Positions 9,644-21,756 of a stretch of DNA of 64,000 nt are shown here, in pieces. Both the position numbers and the translations under genes were made by a program. This DNA is from Marinobacter shengliensis (GTDB lineage Bacteria; Pseudomonadota; Gammaproteobacteria; Pseudomonadales; Oleiphilaceae), in assembly GCF_003007715.1 (NCBI RefSeq), contig NZ_PXNO01000019.1:346099-410098 (forward strand), in the 5' to 3' direction. Below the pieces are notes generated by a model, which had not been told where the DNA came from, ran no database searches, and saw only the letters and a list, made by a program, of their open reading frames with translations. Positions within the stretch are counted from its first letter, which is position 1. Each line of letters begins with the position of its first letter.

Positions 9644-10596
9644 GACAAACTCCGGGGCAGGAATGACGGGTCACAAAGGCGTTCGTAAACAGGATGGCTG
9701 GCCATCAACCCCTCGCGGACCAGAATGCCGGACAGTCGTTTCGCGACCACCTCAATCCGGCCATGATGCGCCAGGTATCGTTGGTTGGCTGCAAGCTCCG
9801 GAAGCATCACCGTGGCCAGGGACCGGCGCACCGAATCCGGCGTTATTCCCTGACGAGTGGCCACTCGATACACTGCATCATGCATGCTGCGCACCAGGTG
9901 ATGCTGGCCCCGGAAGTAGCCGTACACCAGATCACGCACCGCACCGGGTTTTCGGCGGGCGGCTGCCTCAGTAACTATCAGGGTATCAAAGATGGTATCG
10001 GGCACCTGACTGCTGTCGAATAACCGGGTACCTCCGGCCTGCTCCAGCACCGAGGCGGTCGGCTCGTAGCATACCGACGCTTCAATATCGCCATTTTGCC
10101 AGGCGGACAAATGGCGATTCACCGGCAGATCAACCAACGAAACCTGATCGGTGCTCAAGCCGGCCCGCTCCAGAATAGAGAACAGCATAATCCCCGAGAC
10201 GCCACCCAGTTCGACGGCGATGGGCCGGCCCCGGAGCCCGGCAGGACTGGTGATGGAGGGTTTGACCACCAGGACATCGGCACCAACAGACACGTTGGTA
10301 ACCGTTACCACACGCAGGGGTACGCCCTCCGCGTATACCCGCAACGCTTCATCCAGGGTCAAGGCAGCGGCATCCAGCTCGCCGGCCAGCAGGCCCGCCA
10401 TGGAGTCGCTGGCTGCCGAATGTTTGACCAGCCGAACGGAATCCGGCAGCCAGCCAAACTCCTCCGCCAAGTACAGGGGTTCGTAACCAATCCAGGGATG
10501 AATGCCAGTACGCAACGGTGCGGATTTTGAACAACCGGCCAGCCCCAGAGCCGAAAGGGCGGCAACGGACAGTTGCAGGAATTGGCGGCGGTTCAT
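9640..10596 (-). CDS. Solute-binding lipoprotein, NMT1/SsuA-like, without transporter genes
   Basis: The N-terminus is a twin-arginine-like, lipobox-containing leader (MNRRQFLQL ... LGLAGC, Cys22), so the 318-residue protein should be a lipid-anchored periplasmic protein. The body resembles NMT1/SsuA/TauA binding proteins (IHPWIGYEPLYLAEEFGWL, AVELGGVSGIMLFSIL, ASVCYEPTASVL). No ABC permease or ATPase lies beside it. The only partner is the downstream PhnD/PAS/GGDEF gene, which it overlaps by four bases. This suggests it delivers a ligand to the sensor rather than to a transporter; that role is an inference. Confidence 0.85.
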   Translation of the reverse strand: MNRRQFLQLSVAALSALGLAGCSKSAPLRTGIHPWIGYEPLYLAEEFGWLPDSVRLVKHSAASDSMAGLLAGELDAAALTLDEALRVYAEGVPLRVVTVTNVSVGADVLVVKPSITSPAGLRGRPIAVELGGVSGIMLFSILERAGLSTDQVSLVDLPVNRHLSAWQNGDIEASVCYEPTASVLEQAGGTRLFDSSQVPDTIFDTLIVTEAAARRKPGAVRDLVYGYFRGQHHLVRSMHDAVYRVATRQGITPDSVRRSLATVMLPELAANQRYLAHHGRIEVVAKRLSGILVREGLMASHPVYERLCDPSFLPRSLS

Positions 10597-10717
10597 TCAG
10601 GCTCCGGAGCGGCATCGATTATTCGGATACTAATACGTAGCCACTATAGCGGTAAATCTGACCAAAGCATTGCACCGGGTCAATTTCAGATTCTGAATGT
10701 CATTGGATTCTTGCCGC

Positions 10718-11626
10718 TCAACCCAAAGCCAGAAAGATCCCCATTAACACCGGCGACAGAAACGACAGTAAAAAGCCGGAGGCAATCGCCACCGGTACAC
10801 AGGCAAGGCCGCCGCTGCTTCGAATAACGGGAAGGGTGAAATCCATGGCGGTTGCACCACCGTAACCGATGGCCATGGCCGGGCGCGCACCTATAACCAG
10901 CGGAATGATGGCAAGGGCGATGATCTCCCGCAGCACATCGTTCAGGAAGGCCACGCCACCCCAGGCGGGCCCCAGAGCATCGCCGATCACGATGCCAGAC
11001 AACGAATACCAGCCAAATCCGGAGGCCAGAGCCAGGGACTGATGCCACGGCACACCCAGCCACGGAATCAGCAAAAGGCCCGCCAGCAGGGAACTCAACG
11101 CCATCGCCAGCGCGATGCCCAGGCCCTGGCGGTTCATCAGCAATTTGCGGAGCGACAACCCGGCGTTACGCAACTGCAGCCCGATAAAGAACAGCAACAG
11201 CATCAGCGCCCAGGTAGCCACATCGTCAACCAGAGGCAGTTGCGGTAACAGGAAGTAGCCGGCCAGGGCCCCAGCGACAACCGCCAGTAACGGTTTCAAG
11301 CCGGCGAGGAACAACCGGCGGTAACTTGGCTTCTCCTGCCCCGCCTCTTCTCCCGTGGACATGGGCTGCCAGCGGTGGAACAACCATAGGCCCACCAGGT
11401 TGGCCACCAGCAGCACCATGACCAACCCCGCCACCTGAGCAGCCATGGTGCCTAACTGGTCCAGCAGGCCATCCATCTGACCAAGGCCAAGACCCAGCAG
11501 CGCCAGAATGAAATAGACCAGGGCTTCCACGGTGTAGTGTATGACCGTCATCAGACGGCGGTTAGAGAGCGCTATGGCAAAGCCCAGGAACAAAGGCGCC
11601 AGAACAAGCAACGCACCGGTCAGCAT
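10718..11626 (-). CDS. lysO: LysO-type lysine exporter (DUF340 family)
   Basis: A 302-residue polytopic membrane protein with about eight to ten hydrophobic helices. Its length and its GFGWYSLSGIVIGDALGP, FLNDVLREIIALAIIPL and GGATAMDFTLPVI segments match Escherichia coli LysO (YbjE, 299 residues), which exports L-lysine across the inner membrane. Substrate specificity here is inferred from the family. It sits alone between the solute-binding gene and DUF2288. The 121 bp between its stop and the start of the upstream-numbered lipoprotein gene hold no convincing gene. Confidence 0.85.
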   Translation of the reverse strand: MLTGALLVLAPLFLGFAIALSNRRLMTVIHYTVEALVYFILALLGLGLGQMDGLLDQLGTMAAQVAGLVMVLLVANLVGLWLFHRWQPMSTGEEAGQEKPSYRRLFLAGLKPLLAVVAGALAGYFLLPQLPLVDDVATWALMLLLFFIGLQLRNAGLSLRKLLMNRQGLGIALAMALSSLLAGLLLIPWLGVPWHQSLALASGFGWYSLSGIVIGDALGPAWGGVAFLNDVLREIIALAIIPLVIGARPAMAIGYGGATAMDFTLPVIRSSGGLACVPVAIASGFLLSFLSPVLMGIFLALG

Positions 11627-11661
11627 AAACCCCTCACGGGCAGGTTAGACAATATAGGAAA

Positions 11662-11678
11662 CCGGCTTCGTGAGCCGG
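11662..11678 (-). terminator. Possible terminator of the DUF2288 gene
   Basis: A six-base inverted repeat, AGCCGG/CCGGCT, with a five-base loop is followed on the minus strand by TTTCCTATATTG. The stem is short, so the call is tentative. Confidence 0.4.
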
Positions 11679-11691
11679 CAACAGGACTGGG

Positions 11692-12012
11692 TCAATGCAG
11701 GCCCTGGCCAGAACGGTCCTGAACCAGCACCCAGGGGGCAATCACCACGGCCCAGAGTTCGGCATTGCGATCGTACCAGGCGCGGGCGAGATCGGGAGCC
11801 ACTTCGCCCACCTGTCCGCCAGCCATCCACTGCTCGAACTGCGCCTTGTTGTCGGCGGTCAGTTCAGCCGCCACGCTCAACAAATCCAGCTCCGGTGCTA
11901 CCCGCACCACCTGGCCGCGGGCATAATAGGTTTGCAGCTCGTGCCAGTGAATGCGGGAGGTTTCCAGGTTCAACCGTGCTTTGATGTCATCTGGAGATTC
12001 TGGGGAGGACAT
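11692..12012 (-). CDS. DUF2288 family protein
   Basis: A small soluble protein of 106 residues. The pattern KARLNLETSRIHWHELQTYYARG, then VVRVAPELDLL, FEQWMAGGQVGEV, and the closing LWAVVIAPWVLVQ, matches the DUF2288 family of gammaproteobacteria. Function is not known. No signal peptide or membrane segment is visible. A short hairpin followed by a T-rich run lies just beyond its stop (11662-11678). Confidence 0.8.
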   Translation of the reverse strand: MSSPESPDDIKARLNLETSRIHWHELQTYYARGQVVRVAPELDLLSVAAELTADNKAQFEQWMAGGQVGEVAPDLARAWYDRNAELWAVVIAPWVLVQDRSGQGLH

Positions 12013-12081
12013 AGTTACCTCAGCAGCGAGTTCGTTTTCAGGGCGCCAGCCTACCCTAAAACCGGCACCTTGGCACCCTGA

Positions 12082-12468
12082 TCAATCTTTGCCCATAAAG
12101 GCACGGATTTCGTTCGCAAGGGTCATTGGGTCAAAGGGCTTGGGGATCACACCAATGGCACCAAGGGCAAGATAGGACGCCTGTTCTGAAGGTTGAAGCC
12201 GAGCGGTCATGAACACCACCGGCACCTGCAATCCGCCGGGCCTTTTTTTCAGAGCGCGAAGCGTTTCAGGGCCATCCATCGCTGGCATCATGACGTCCAG
12301 CAAAATCAGGTCTGGCGCAAACCCATCAATCTGCGCTAAGGCCTGGGCGCCAGATTCGCACAAACAAACCTCGAAACCACCAACGTCAACCAGGGCCAAT
12401 TCTGCCACTTCCCGGATATCCGGGTCGTCTTCAACGTACAGAATCCGCTCCCTTCGACCGCCAATCAT
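12082..12468 (-). CDS. Single-domain response regulator (REC)
   Basis: The 128-residue protein is one receiver domain. The acidic pocket is in YVEDDPD, the phospho-acceptor is Asp58 in LILLDVMMPAMDG, the conserved threonine is in VVFMTA, and the lysine is in IPKPFDP. With no output domain it probably acts by protein contact, as CheY-like relays do. It is the last of three overlapping genes; its start overlaps the stop of the REC-HDOD gene by four bases. Likely upstream partners are the HPt protein in the same operon and the divergent kinases. Confidence 0.92.
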   Translation of the reverse strand: MIGGRRERILYVEDDPDIREVAELALVDVGGFEVCLCESGAQALAQIDGFAPDLILLDVMMPAMDGPETLRALKKRPGGLQVPVVFMTARLQPSEQASYLALGAIGVIPKPFDPMTLANEIRAFMGKD

Positions 12469-13613
12469 GGTTTGTCCCTCTGCGCTGAATTTCCTGTGCC
12501 GTCATCGAGCCCGAGCCGGCGCAATAGCCGCCGGCATTCCTCGGTGCGCTCCTGACCCTCAGCCATTAGTGCAGCGGCCCGCATGATCAACCGTTCTTCC
12601 CTGGTGCTGTCACGGGGTAAAAAGTGCACCGCACCGATCATGTCCCGCAGGCCCAGAGGGAGGCGCCATTGTACTTTCAAGCGATTGCCGTATGGTTGCG
12701 CCCACTCTTTCAGACAACGCCGGGCAAGCTCTGCAGACACTTCACCACCCCGGGAGGCAAACTGGTTGAGAATATGCAAAACCGCCAGCTCGCCCACGCG
12801 ACTCAACAACCCTGCTTTCTGGTACATCACCGGCGAGTGCTTCAGTGTGATGGCTAGTCGCTGGGCTTCTCTACCCACATGACTGGCCGTGTCCTGAAAA
12901 CCGGCCGCCAGTTCAACCAGAACCGACACATGAAACTTACGGCTGACATCCAGAGACAGTGCCAATGCCAGATTCAGTGCCATAGGCACGCCCAGCAGTG
13001 TGATCGCATCCTTGACGGTTTCGACAGGTTTGCCCGTGCGGCGAAAGGAACTGCCATTGGCCACATCCAGAAATCGGGTGACGAGAGCCGTTTTTTCCCG
13101 CCAGCGTTCCGCCAACTGAGCGGCCGACAGTTGATCGGCACGCTCAATCAGCTCCAGGATGTCCTCCGGATTCTGGTCACCCGGTAATTGAACTGACCGC
13201 TCCAGCCCGGACTTGAGCATAGTCTCCAGATCTGGCCGCCCATACTGCCCCTCGGATGTCAGCAGCTCGGCCAGGCGCTGATGCAGGATCTCCACACTGA
13301 AAGGCTTGGTGATATAACCGCTGATACCATAGTGAGCCGCTTTCAGCACGGAATCCCTGTCTGCCCGCCCCGAAACCATCACCAAGGGCACCTCGGAATC
13401 ACGCCTGCGAACCTGCCGCACAAGCTCCAGGCCAGAGCCGTCCGGCAGGTTCCAGTCGGCCACTACCAGATCAAAAGATTCAGTGTCGACTTTGGCCAAG
13501 GCCTGAGCCAGGGTTCCAGTCAGGCGCACCCTCGCCCCCGGGTAGCTCCCGGCAATCACGGTTTCAAGCAGTTCTGCGACCAGTTCGTCGTCTTCCAATA
13601 CCAGTACGTTCAT
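12465..13613 (-). CDS. Response regulator with receiver and HDOD output domain
   Basis: Of 382 residues, the first 115 or so form an intact receiver (acidic pocket LEDDE, Asp53 in VVADWNLPDG, Lys102 in YITKPF). From about 150 to 340 the sequence resembles an HDOD domain (AAQLAERWREKTALVTRFLDVANG, VKDAITLLGVPMALNLALAL). HDOD is a catalytically inactive relative of HD hydrolases common in bacterial signalling. It overlaps by four bases both the HPt-REC-REC-GGDEF gene upstream and the single REC gene downstream, so the three are one translational unit. The output target is unknown. Confidence 0.88.
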   Translation of the reverse strand: MNVLVLEDDELVAELLETVIAGSYPGARVRLTGTLAQALAKVDTESFDLVVADWNLPDGSGLELVRQVRRRDSEVPLVMVSGRADRDSVLKAAHYGISGYITKPFSVEILHQRLAELLTSEGQYGRPDLETMLKSGLERSVQLPGDQNPEDILELIERADQLSAAQLAERWREKTALVTRFLDVANGSSFRRTGKPVETVKDAITLLGVPMALNLALALSLDVSRKFHVSVLVELAAGFQDTASHVGREAQRLAITLKHSPVMYQKAGLLSRVGELAVLHILNQFASRGGEVSAELARRCLKEWAQPYGNRLKVQWRLPLGLRDMIGAVHFLPRDSTREERLIMRAAALMAEGQERTEECRRLLRRLGLDDGTGNSAQRDKP

Positions 13614-15295
13614 CGAATCACCGGATTGTCAGTGGGCTCCCGTCCTTCAAAAACCACTTCACGATCACGCCCCTCGCGCTTGGCCTGATATAAAGCCTGG
13701 TCTGCGGCCTCTATGGCATCACTGCCACATTCAAACGCGTTGACCTGGGCGATACCGGCTGACAGGGTGACCCTGAAACTGTCCCCACCGCACTTGAATA
13801 CCAGCCCGGAAAAACTCGCCCGGAGGTCTGCCATTCTCTGTCTCGCGTCTTGTTTACCGCATCCAGGCAGCACCAGCAGGAACTCTTCACCGCCGTAGCG
13901 GCCAATCCGATCGGTTTCTCGCAGGCGGTTGCGTAAAAGGTTAGCCAATGCCTTGATAACGGTATCGCCACAGCGGTGGCCATGAATGTCATTCACCTGC
14001 TTGAAGTGATCAATATCCAGCATCACCACACAGGCTTCCAGGCCTTCACGGCGGCATCTGGACAGCTCCTTGTCGGCCTCCTGTTTGATCAGGGAGTGCT
14101 TAAGCAGTCCGGTGAGGCTGTCCCGGTTCATCAGCCCGGACAGCTGGCGGGCCCGGAAGCACCGGATCAGAACCGATCTCACCAGATAGCCATCAGAGAC
14201 CGGTTTGGTCAAAAACTCATCCGCGCCCCGGGACAAGGCGTCAAGCTGCACATCCCGGTCAGCCTCGGAGGACAGGTAGATAATCGGCAGGCTGAGCCAC
14301 TGGGGGTCAAATCGCACCAGTCGAGCCAGGTGAACACCCGAGTACTCGCCCAGCTGCACGTCCATCAGAATGATGTCTGGGCGAAATTCCGACAGCTGGT
14401 GCATCAGCTCGGTTGGCTCCCTGACCCAACACACGTCCACCCCGGCAGACGTGAGAATCAGGCGGAAATGTTCCGCCAGCTCCTGGTCGTCCTCCACCAT
14501 CAACACCCGCCCACGAACATGGGCACTGCGTTCGATCGCCAGGTACTCAATCCGCTCGGCCAGTTCGGGCACATCCACCGGCTGTCCGAAGAAAGCGACA
14601 GCCCCCAGGGACGCGGCCTGATAACGGTTGGCAAACGACGTATCCGGACTCAGGCATACGACCGGAACGCGCTCAACCGACGGCTCGGAACTGGCTCGAA
14701 GCAGAGCCATGACGGACCTCTGCTGGGCATCGGAACACAGTATCGCACACGGCCGCCCGACCAGTTTGGCAAGGCAACCAGCCAGCTCGTCATCGGCAGC
14801 ACTGTATCTGTGACTTTCAAACCCGTAACCACCCAAAGCATCCGACAGGCTCCGGGATTCTGCGGCGTCGTCCAGTACCAACACCACCTGAACCCGGGCA
14901 CCGTGGCTGCCCAATGGCGATTCCGATGATGTTTCTGAGGCACTGTCACCAACAGTGATGGGTGCCCTCTGCAGCAAATGTTTGAGTTCGGAGACTCGCA
15001 GCAACAGATCAGCGGGCTGCTGTGTGGGGCCATCGGCATCAGGCAGTAAACGTTTCTCCAGGACCCTGGCGGCCTCGCCCAGAGCCGGCTGCCCGAATGT
15101 GCCCGCAGAACCCGCCAACTGATGGAGGCGACGGGCAATCTCCGCCAGTTCCTCCTGGCCTGCCTTCTCCCCGGCACCAAACCTGGCAGCCTGTTTCTCG
15201 AGGCTATCCAGCTCCATCTCGGCCCGCACCCGAAAGCGGTCCCGCAAGGCAGCGAGCCGATCGTTGACCGTACTGGTTGCTCCTGATTCCACCAT
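13610..15295 (-). CDS. HPt-REC-REC-GGDEF diguanylate cyclase
   Basis: The 561 residues hold four domains. An HPt helix bundle has His58 in ARRLHQLAGSAGTFG. The first receiver, about 136-253, is degenerate: the acceptor aspartate position reads Ser188-Asp189 and the conserved lysine is Gln238 (FFGQP). The second receiver, about 262-378, is intact, with Asp312 in ILMDVQL and Lys364 in FLTKP. The GGDEF domain has an RYGGEEF active site (GGEEF about 466-470), which is a functional variant in the family. A phosphorelay His58 to Asp312 controlling cyclase activity is plausible. It is the first gene of the three-gene minus-strand unit and diverges from the kinase gene at 15401 with 105 bp between. 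Confidence 0.9.
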   Translation of the reverse strand: MVESGATSTVNDRLAALRDRFRVRAEMELDSLEKQAARFGAGEKAGQEELAEIARRLHQLAGSAGTFGQPALGEAARVLEKRLLPDADGPTQQPADLLLRVSELKHLLQRAPITVGDSASETSSESPLGSHGARVQVVLVLDDAAESRSLSDALGGYGFESHRYSAADDELAGCLAKLVGRPCAILCSDAQQRSVMALLRASSEPSVERVPVVCLSPDTSFANRYQAASLGAVAFFGQPVDVPELAERIEYLAIERSAHVRGRVLMVEDDQELAEHFRLILTSAGVDVCWVREPTELMHQLSEFRPDIILMDVQLGEYSGVHLARLVRFDPQWLSLPIIYLSSEADRDVQLDALSRGADEFLTKPVSDGYLVRSVLIRCFRARQLSGLMNRDSLTGLLKHSLIKQEADKELSRCRREGLEACVVMLDIDHFKQVNDIHGHRCGDTVIKALANLLRNRLRETDRIGRYGGEEFLLVLPGCGKQDARQRMADLRASFSGLVFKCGGDSFRVTLSAGIAQVNAFECGSDAIEAADQALYQAKREGRDREVVFEGREPTDNPVIR

Positions 15296-15400
15296 AGACT
15301 TTCTGCCTGATATTCTGAGGCTGTGTAATCCAGTAGTTTAGACTGTTCGCCATAAAACCATGTTTGTGCCGGTTCGGCCATTATCACTTGGGGTTACTTT

Positions 15401-17188
15401 TTGAAAAACCTGTCCTTTGGCGGCCGTTTTGCCATCCTTTCCGTGTGCAGCACCTTACTCACCGTAGGTCTTCTGGCATTCGTTGCCTACCGGGAACTGG
15501 TGGCAGACTTTGAGCAGGTGCTGACCCAGCGTCAGCAACTGGAGGCCCAAAGCTACGCGAACCGCGTTAACCAGCGGCTCCAGCTTCGCTTGAGCAGCCT
15601 TGGTGCCCTCGCAGCCCAGATGACCGATGGGGCCCGCCTGTTGCCGGCCGAGACACTGGCCAGAATCCTCCAGCGCCAATCCCTGCTGGCAGACTTTTTT
15701 GACATAGGCCTGTTGGTGTTTGACGAAAACGCCGTGGCGATTGCTGAAAACCAGTACGTGCCGGGCCGCCTGGGCACCTCCTATGCCGATCGCAGCCACT
15801 TCCGGGAGGCGCTGGCCAGCCGCGAGCCTTACATCAGCCGCCCTATCATCGGCCGAACCACGGGTGTCATGCTGGTGTCCTTTCTTCACCCAATCAAGGC
15901 CGATGATGGCCGATTTCTGGGTTTTGCCGGCGGCAGTATCAACCTGAACAACACAGCCCTGTTGCCAGAGCCGGTCGCCGTTACACCGAACGCCGTATTC
16001 AAGGTGCTGGACACCCAGAACTTTACCCGCGTTGATGCCATTGAACCGGACAATCTGATGCCGGAGCTCCCCGCGCCGGGTGAATCGCCCCTGATTGATG
16101 CCGCGCTCTCCGGGATAACCAGCGGCGTGGTTGAGGACAGCGACGGCCAGCGATGGATTTACGCAACTAAACACCTTGAACGGGTCGGCTGGCTGTTTCT
16201 CAGGGCGGTACCCTACGAACAGGCAACGGCGCCGGCCAGGGCTTCGTTCCAACAGTTTGTAGCCATCAGTGGGGTACTGGTCCTGGTCATGCTGGCATTA
16301 GTGCTGGCCCTGTCCCGTATCACCACCGCCCCTCTGGAGCGAATGGCGGCACGGCTACGTACCATGACCCGGCAGATGGAAAATCCGGGGCGCCTGGCAG
16401 AAACCGGCGCTCCGGAAATACGCAGCCTGGCCAGAGCCTTCAACCAACTGCTGGAGGAACGGGAAGCCCTGGATGAATTGAAGAACCAGTTCGTCTCCAA
16501 TATCAGCCATGAGCTGCGCACCCCGCTGACTTCCATCAACGGCTCCCTGACGCTGCTGGCCTCCAATGCAGCCGGACCACTCCCGGACAAAGCCAACCGG
16601 ATGGTCAAAGTAGCGCTGCGTAACAGCGATCAGCTGCAGCGTCTGATCGGTGATCTGCTGGACTTCAACAAAGCCCTGGCCGGGGAGCTGGCGGTGAAGA
16701 CGCAACCGGTGATCCCGGCCGAGATTCTGGCGGAGGCGGTATCCAGTAACCGGGCGCTGGCCGAGATTCACAACATACGTCTGGTTCAGGAAACTGCTCC
16801 AGATGCACAGATCATGGCTGATCCATATCGACTCAAGCAGATTCTGGACAATTTCATCAGCAATGCCTGCAAGTTCTCTCCCGCCAGCAGTACAGTTGCC
16901 CTCAGTGCGCACCGTGAGGGTAACCTGCGCGTGCGCCTTGTGGTTGCGGACCAGGGTGAGGGAGTGCCAGAGTTGTTTCTGCCACGCTTATTCCACCGCT
17001 TTGCCCAGGCCGAAGCCGGCTCCGACCGGGCCAGGGCGGGCACCGGGCTGGGACTGGCCATCTGCGATCAGCTCGCCACACTCATGGGTGGCCAGGTGGG
17101 CTATTTTTACCAAAGGGGCGCTCACTTCTGGGTAGAGCTTCCTATCGCACCCACGGATCAGAGCGAGAATCGCGATGAAGACGCCTGA
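15401..17188 (+). CDS. Sensor histidine kinase with periplasmic double-Cache-like domain
   Basis: In this 595-residue kinase, a first membrane helix (about 9-29) precedes an extracytoplasmic domain of about 250 residues that resembles a double Cache sensor (FFDIGLLVFDENAVAIAENQ, FREALASREPYISRPIIGRT). A second helix (about 285-308) leads to a HAMP-like stretch and the kinase core. His370 lies in ISHELRTPLTS, the N box in NACKFSPAS, and ATP boxes in ADQGEGVP and GTGLGLAIC. The start is a TTG (TTG AAA AAC CTG); no better ATG is in frame. It overlaps the following GAF kinase by 14 bp. No receiver is attached, so it likely feeds the divergent HPt/REC genes. Confidence 0.9.
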   Translation: MKNLSFGGRFAILSVCSTLLTVGLLAFVAYRELVADFEQVLTQRQQLEAQSYANRVNQRLQLRLSSLGALAAQMTDGARLLPAETLARILQRQSLLADFFDIGLLVFDENAVAIAENQYVPGRLGTSYADRSHFREALASREPYISRPIIGRTTGVMLVSFLHPIKADDGRFLGFAGGSINLNNTALLPEPVAVTPNAVFKVLDTQNFTRVDAIEPDNLMPELPAPGESPLIDAALSGITSGVVEDSDGQRWIYATKHLERVGWLFLRAVPYEQATAPARASFQQFVAISGVLVLVMLALVLALSRITTAPLERMAARLRTMTRQMENPGRLAETGAPEIRSLARAFNQLLEEREALDELKNQFVSNISHELRTPLTSINGSLTLLASNAAGPLPDKANRMVKVALRNSDQLQRLIGDLLDFNKALAGELAVKTQPVIPAEILAEAVSSNRALAEIHNIRLVQETAPDAQIMADPYRLKQILDNFISNACKFSPASSTVALSAHREGNLRVRLVVADQGEGVPELFLPRLFHRFAQAEAGSDRARAGTGLGLAICDQLATLMGGQVGYFYQRGAHFWVELPIAPTDQSENRDEDA

Positions 17189-18863
17189 ACGCCCGGCCAA
17201 CGAAAATCAACGTTTGTCCGCGCTGGAACAAAGCCAGTTGCTGGACACCCCACCGGAAGAACGCTATGACCGGGTCACCCGTCTTGCCGCACGGCTGTTT
17301 AAGGTGCCCGTTGCCCTGGTATCGCTGGTCGACAAAGACCGACAGTGGTTCAAATCCTGCTATGGCCTCGGGGTGCGGGAAACCGCCCGGGATATTTCCT
17401 TTTGCGGTCATGCCATTCTGGCGGCCGACACCTTCATCGTTGAAAATGCCCTTAATGATCACCGCTTCGCCGATAACCCTCTGGTCACCGGCGAGCCCTC
17501 TATTCGATTCTATGCCGGCGCGCCCCTGGAAGATCGATCCGGTAACCGGCTGGGCACACTGTGCCTGATTGATCGCCAACCCCGGGGATTCTCAGAGGAT
17601 GACAAACGAAACCTGCGGGACCTGGCCGATATTGTGGAGCGGGAGTTCCAGTACCAGGAGCTTGGCAGTTATTTCGGGGAGCGCACCCGGGCACTCAACA
17701 TCCTCAACGAGATCGCCCTGGACAATGAAGGCAGCGAATCCGAACGTGTCGAAAGGGCCCTGAAGACTGCCAACCATTTTCTTGGCACGGATACCGCCAT
17801 TGTCAGTGATATCACTGGCCAGACTTATACCATAAGGTGGCACCACGAACGCCGCTCCAGATCACTCCACAACGGCCTCTCGCTGCCGCTGGACCGAACC
17901 TATTGCGCCATGCTACTGGAACAGGGGGAAATACTGGCGATCAGCCACATGGCCAAGTCCCGATACCGAAACCACGCCTGTTATCAAACCTTCGGACTCG
18001 AGAGCTATCTGGCAGCCCCTATCTGGCTGGATGATAAGATCGTTGGCACTCTGAATTTTTCCTCTGAGCGCCCGCACAGGCCGGCGTTCAGCGAGAGCGA
18101 AAAGATGTTCGTAACACTACTGGCCCGTTGGGTTGCCACCACCCTTGAAAGCCAACGTTCCGAGCAGCTAAAAAACCAGTTTATCTCGACGGTCAGTCAC
18201 GAACTGCGAACACCCCTGACCTCTATCGCCGGCTCCCTCGGCCTGATACTTGGCGGTGCGACCGGGGATCTGCCCGATAAAACCCGACAAATGCTGACGA
18301 TCGCCCGTCGCAATACCGATCAGTTGCGGGCCTTGATTGACGACCTGCTCGATATCGAAAAGCTGGTCAGTGGCAAGATGCCTGTTCACCTTGGCCCCCA
18401 TCACGTCGAAGAGGCTGTGGAGGCTGCCATTGAGGAGATACGCCCGTACGCCAGGCCCCGAATGATTGGCATCCGCCTGCACCGGGCGCCATCGACCGTG
18501 ACCGCAGTACTCGACCCGATGCGTCTGAAACAGGCCCTGACCAACCTGCTGTCAAACGCAGTGAAGTACTCACCGGATGGCGGCGAGGTGCAGGTTCGGA
18601 TCGTGCGGCAAGAAAGCTCGGTACGTATCGAGATAATAGACCAGGGGCCGGGTGTTCCCACTGCGTTTCGGGATCGTATTTTCCAGAAGTTCGCCCAGGC
18701 AGATGCATCGCCAAGCCGGGCCAAGGAAGGCACTGGACTGGGGCTCGCCATCACCCGTGAGCTGATGCTGGCGATGGGAGGCAATGTGGGGTACGAATCG
18801 GAAGAAGGTAGCGGCGCCACCTTCTGGGTCTCGCTGCCGCTGCCGGAGACCACGGAATCCTGA
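17175..18863 (+). CDS. Soluble GAF-GAF sensor histidine kinase
   Basis: The 562-residue protein has no membrane helix. The first GAF domain (about 20-165) shows the common TRLAARLFKVPVALVSLVDKDRQWFKS pattern. A second GAF domain follows at about 170-325 (YCAMLLEQGEILAISHM, SYLAAPIWLDDKIVGTLNF). The kinase core has His342 in VSHELRTPLTS, NLLSNAVKYSPDGG, DQGPGVP and GTGLGLAIT. The ligand or redox cue of the GAF domains is unknown. It overlaps the preceding kinase gene by 14 bp, so the pair is probably co-translated and may phosphorylate the same HPt/REC partners. Confidence 0.9.
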   Translation: MKTPERPANENQRLSALEQSQLLDTPPEERYDRVTRLAARLFKVPVALVSLVDKDRQWFKSCYGLGVRETARDISFCGHAILAADTFIVENALNDHRFADNPLVTGEPSIRFYAGAPLEDRSGNRLGTLCLIDRQPRGFSEDDKRNLRDLADIVEREFQYQELGSYFGERTRALNILNEIALDNEGSESERVERALKTANHFLGTDTAIVSDITGQTYTIRWHHERRSRSLHNGLSLPLDRTYCAMLLEQGEILAISHMAKSRYRNHACYQTFGLESYLAAPIWLDDKIVGTLNFSSERPHRPAFSESEKMFVTLLARWVATTLESQRSEQLKNQFISTVSHELRTPLTSIAGSLGLILGGATGDLPDKTRQMLTIARRNTDQLRALIDDLLDIEKLVSGKMPVHLGPHHVEEAVEAAIEEIRPYARPRMIGIRLHRAPSTVTAVLDPMRLKQALTNLLSNAVKYSPDGGEVQVRIVRQESSVRIEIIDQGPGVPTAFRDRIFQKFAQADASPSRAKEGTGLGLAITRELMLAMGGNVGYESEEGSGATFWVSLPLPETTES

Positions 18864-18864
18864 C

Positions 18865-18899
18865 AGAGCCGGCGCAAACCGCACCGGCTCTCTTTCTGA
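18865..18899. terminator. Bidirectional hairpin between kinase and acnA
   Basis: An eight-base perfect inverted repeat, AGAGCCGG (18865-18872) and CCGGCTCT (18884-18891), is followed on the plus strand by CTTTCTG. It lies in the 38 bp between two convergent stops, where a shared terminator is expected. Confidence 0.7.
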
Positions 18900-18901
18900 G
18901 A

Positions 18902-21661
<2,760 letters not shown>

Positions 21662-21756
21662 GCGGGGCCTCCTCTTGGTTTGATCTACACTAACTATTGC
21701 ATCGAATAGACATACTTCAACTCAATACCGATGAATGTTCGCTATTCCCTTGGTGA

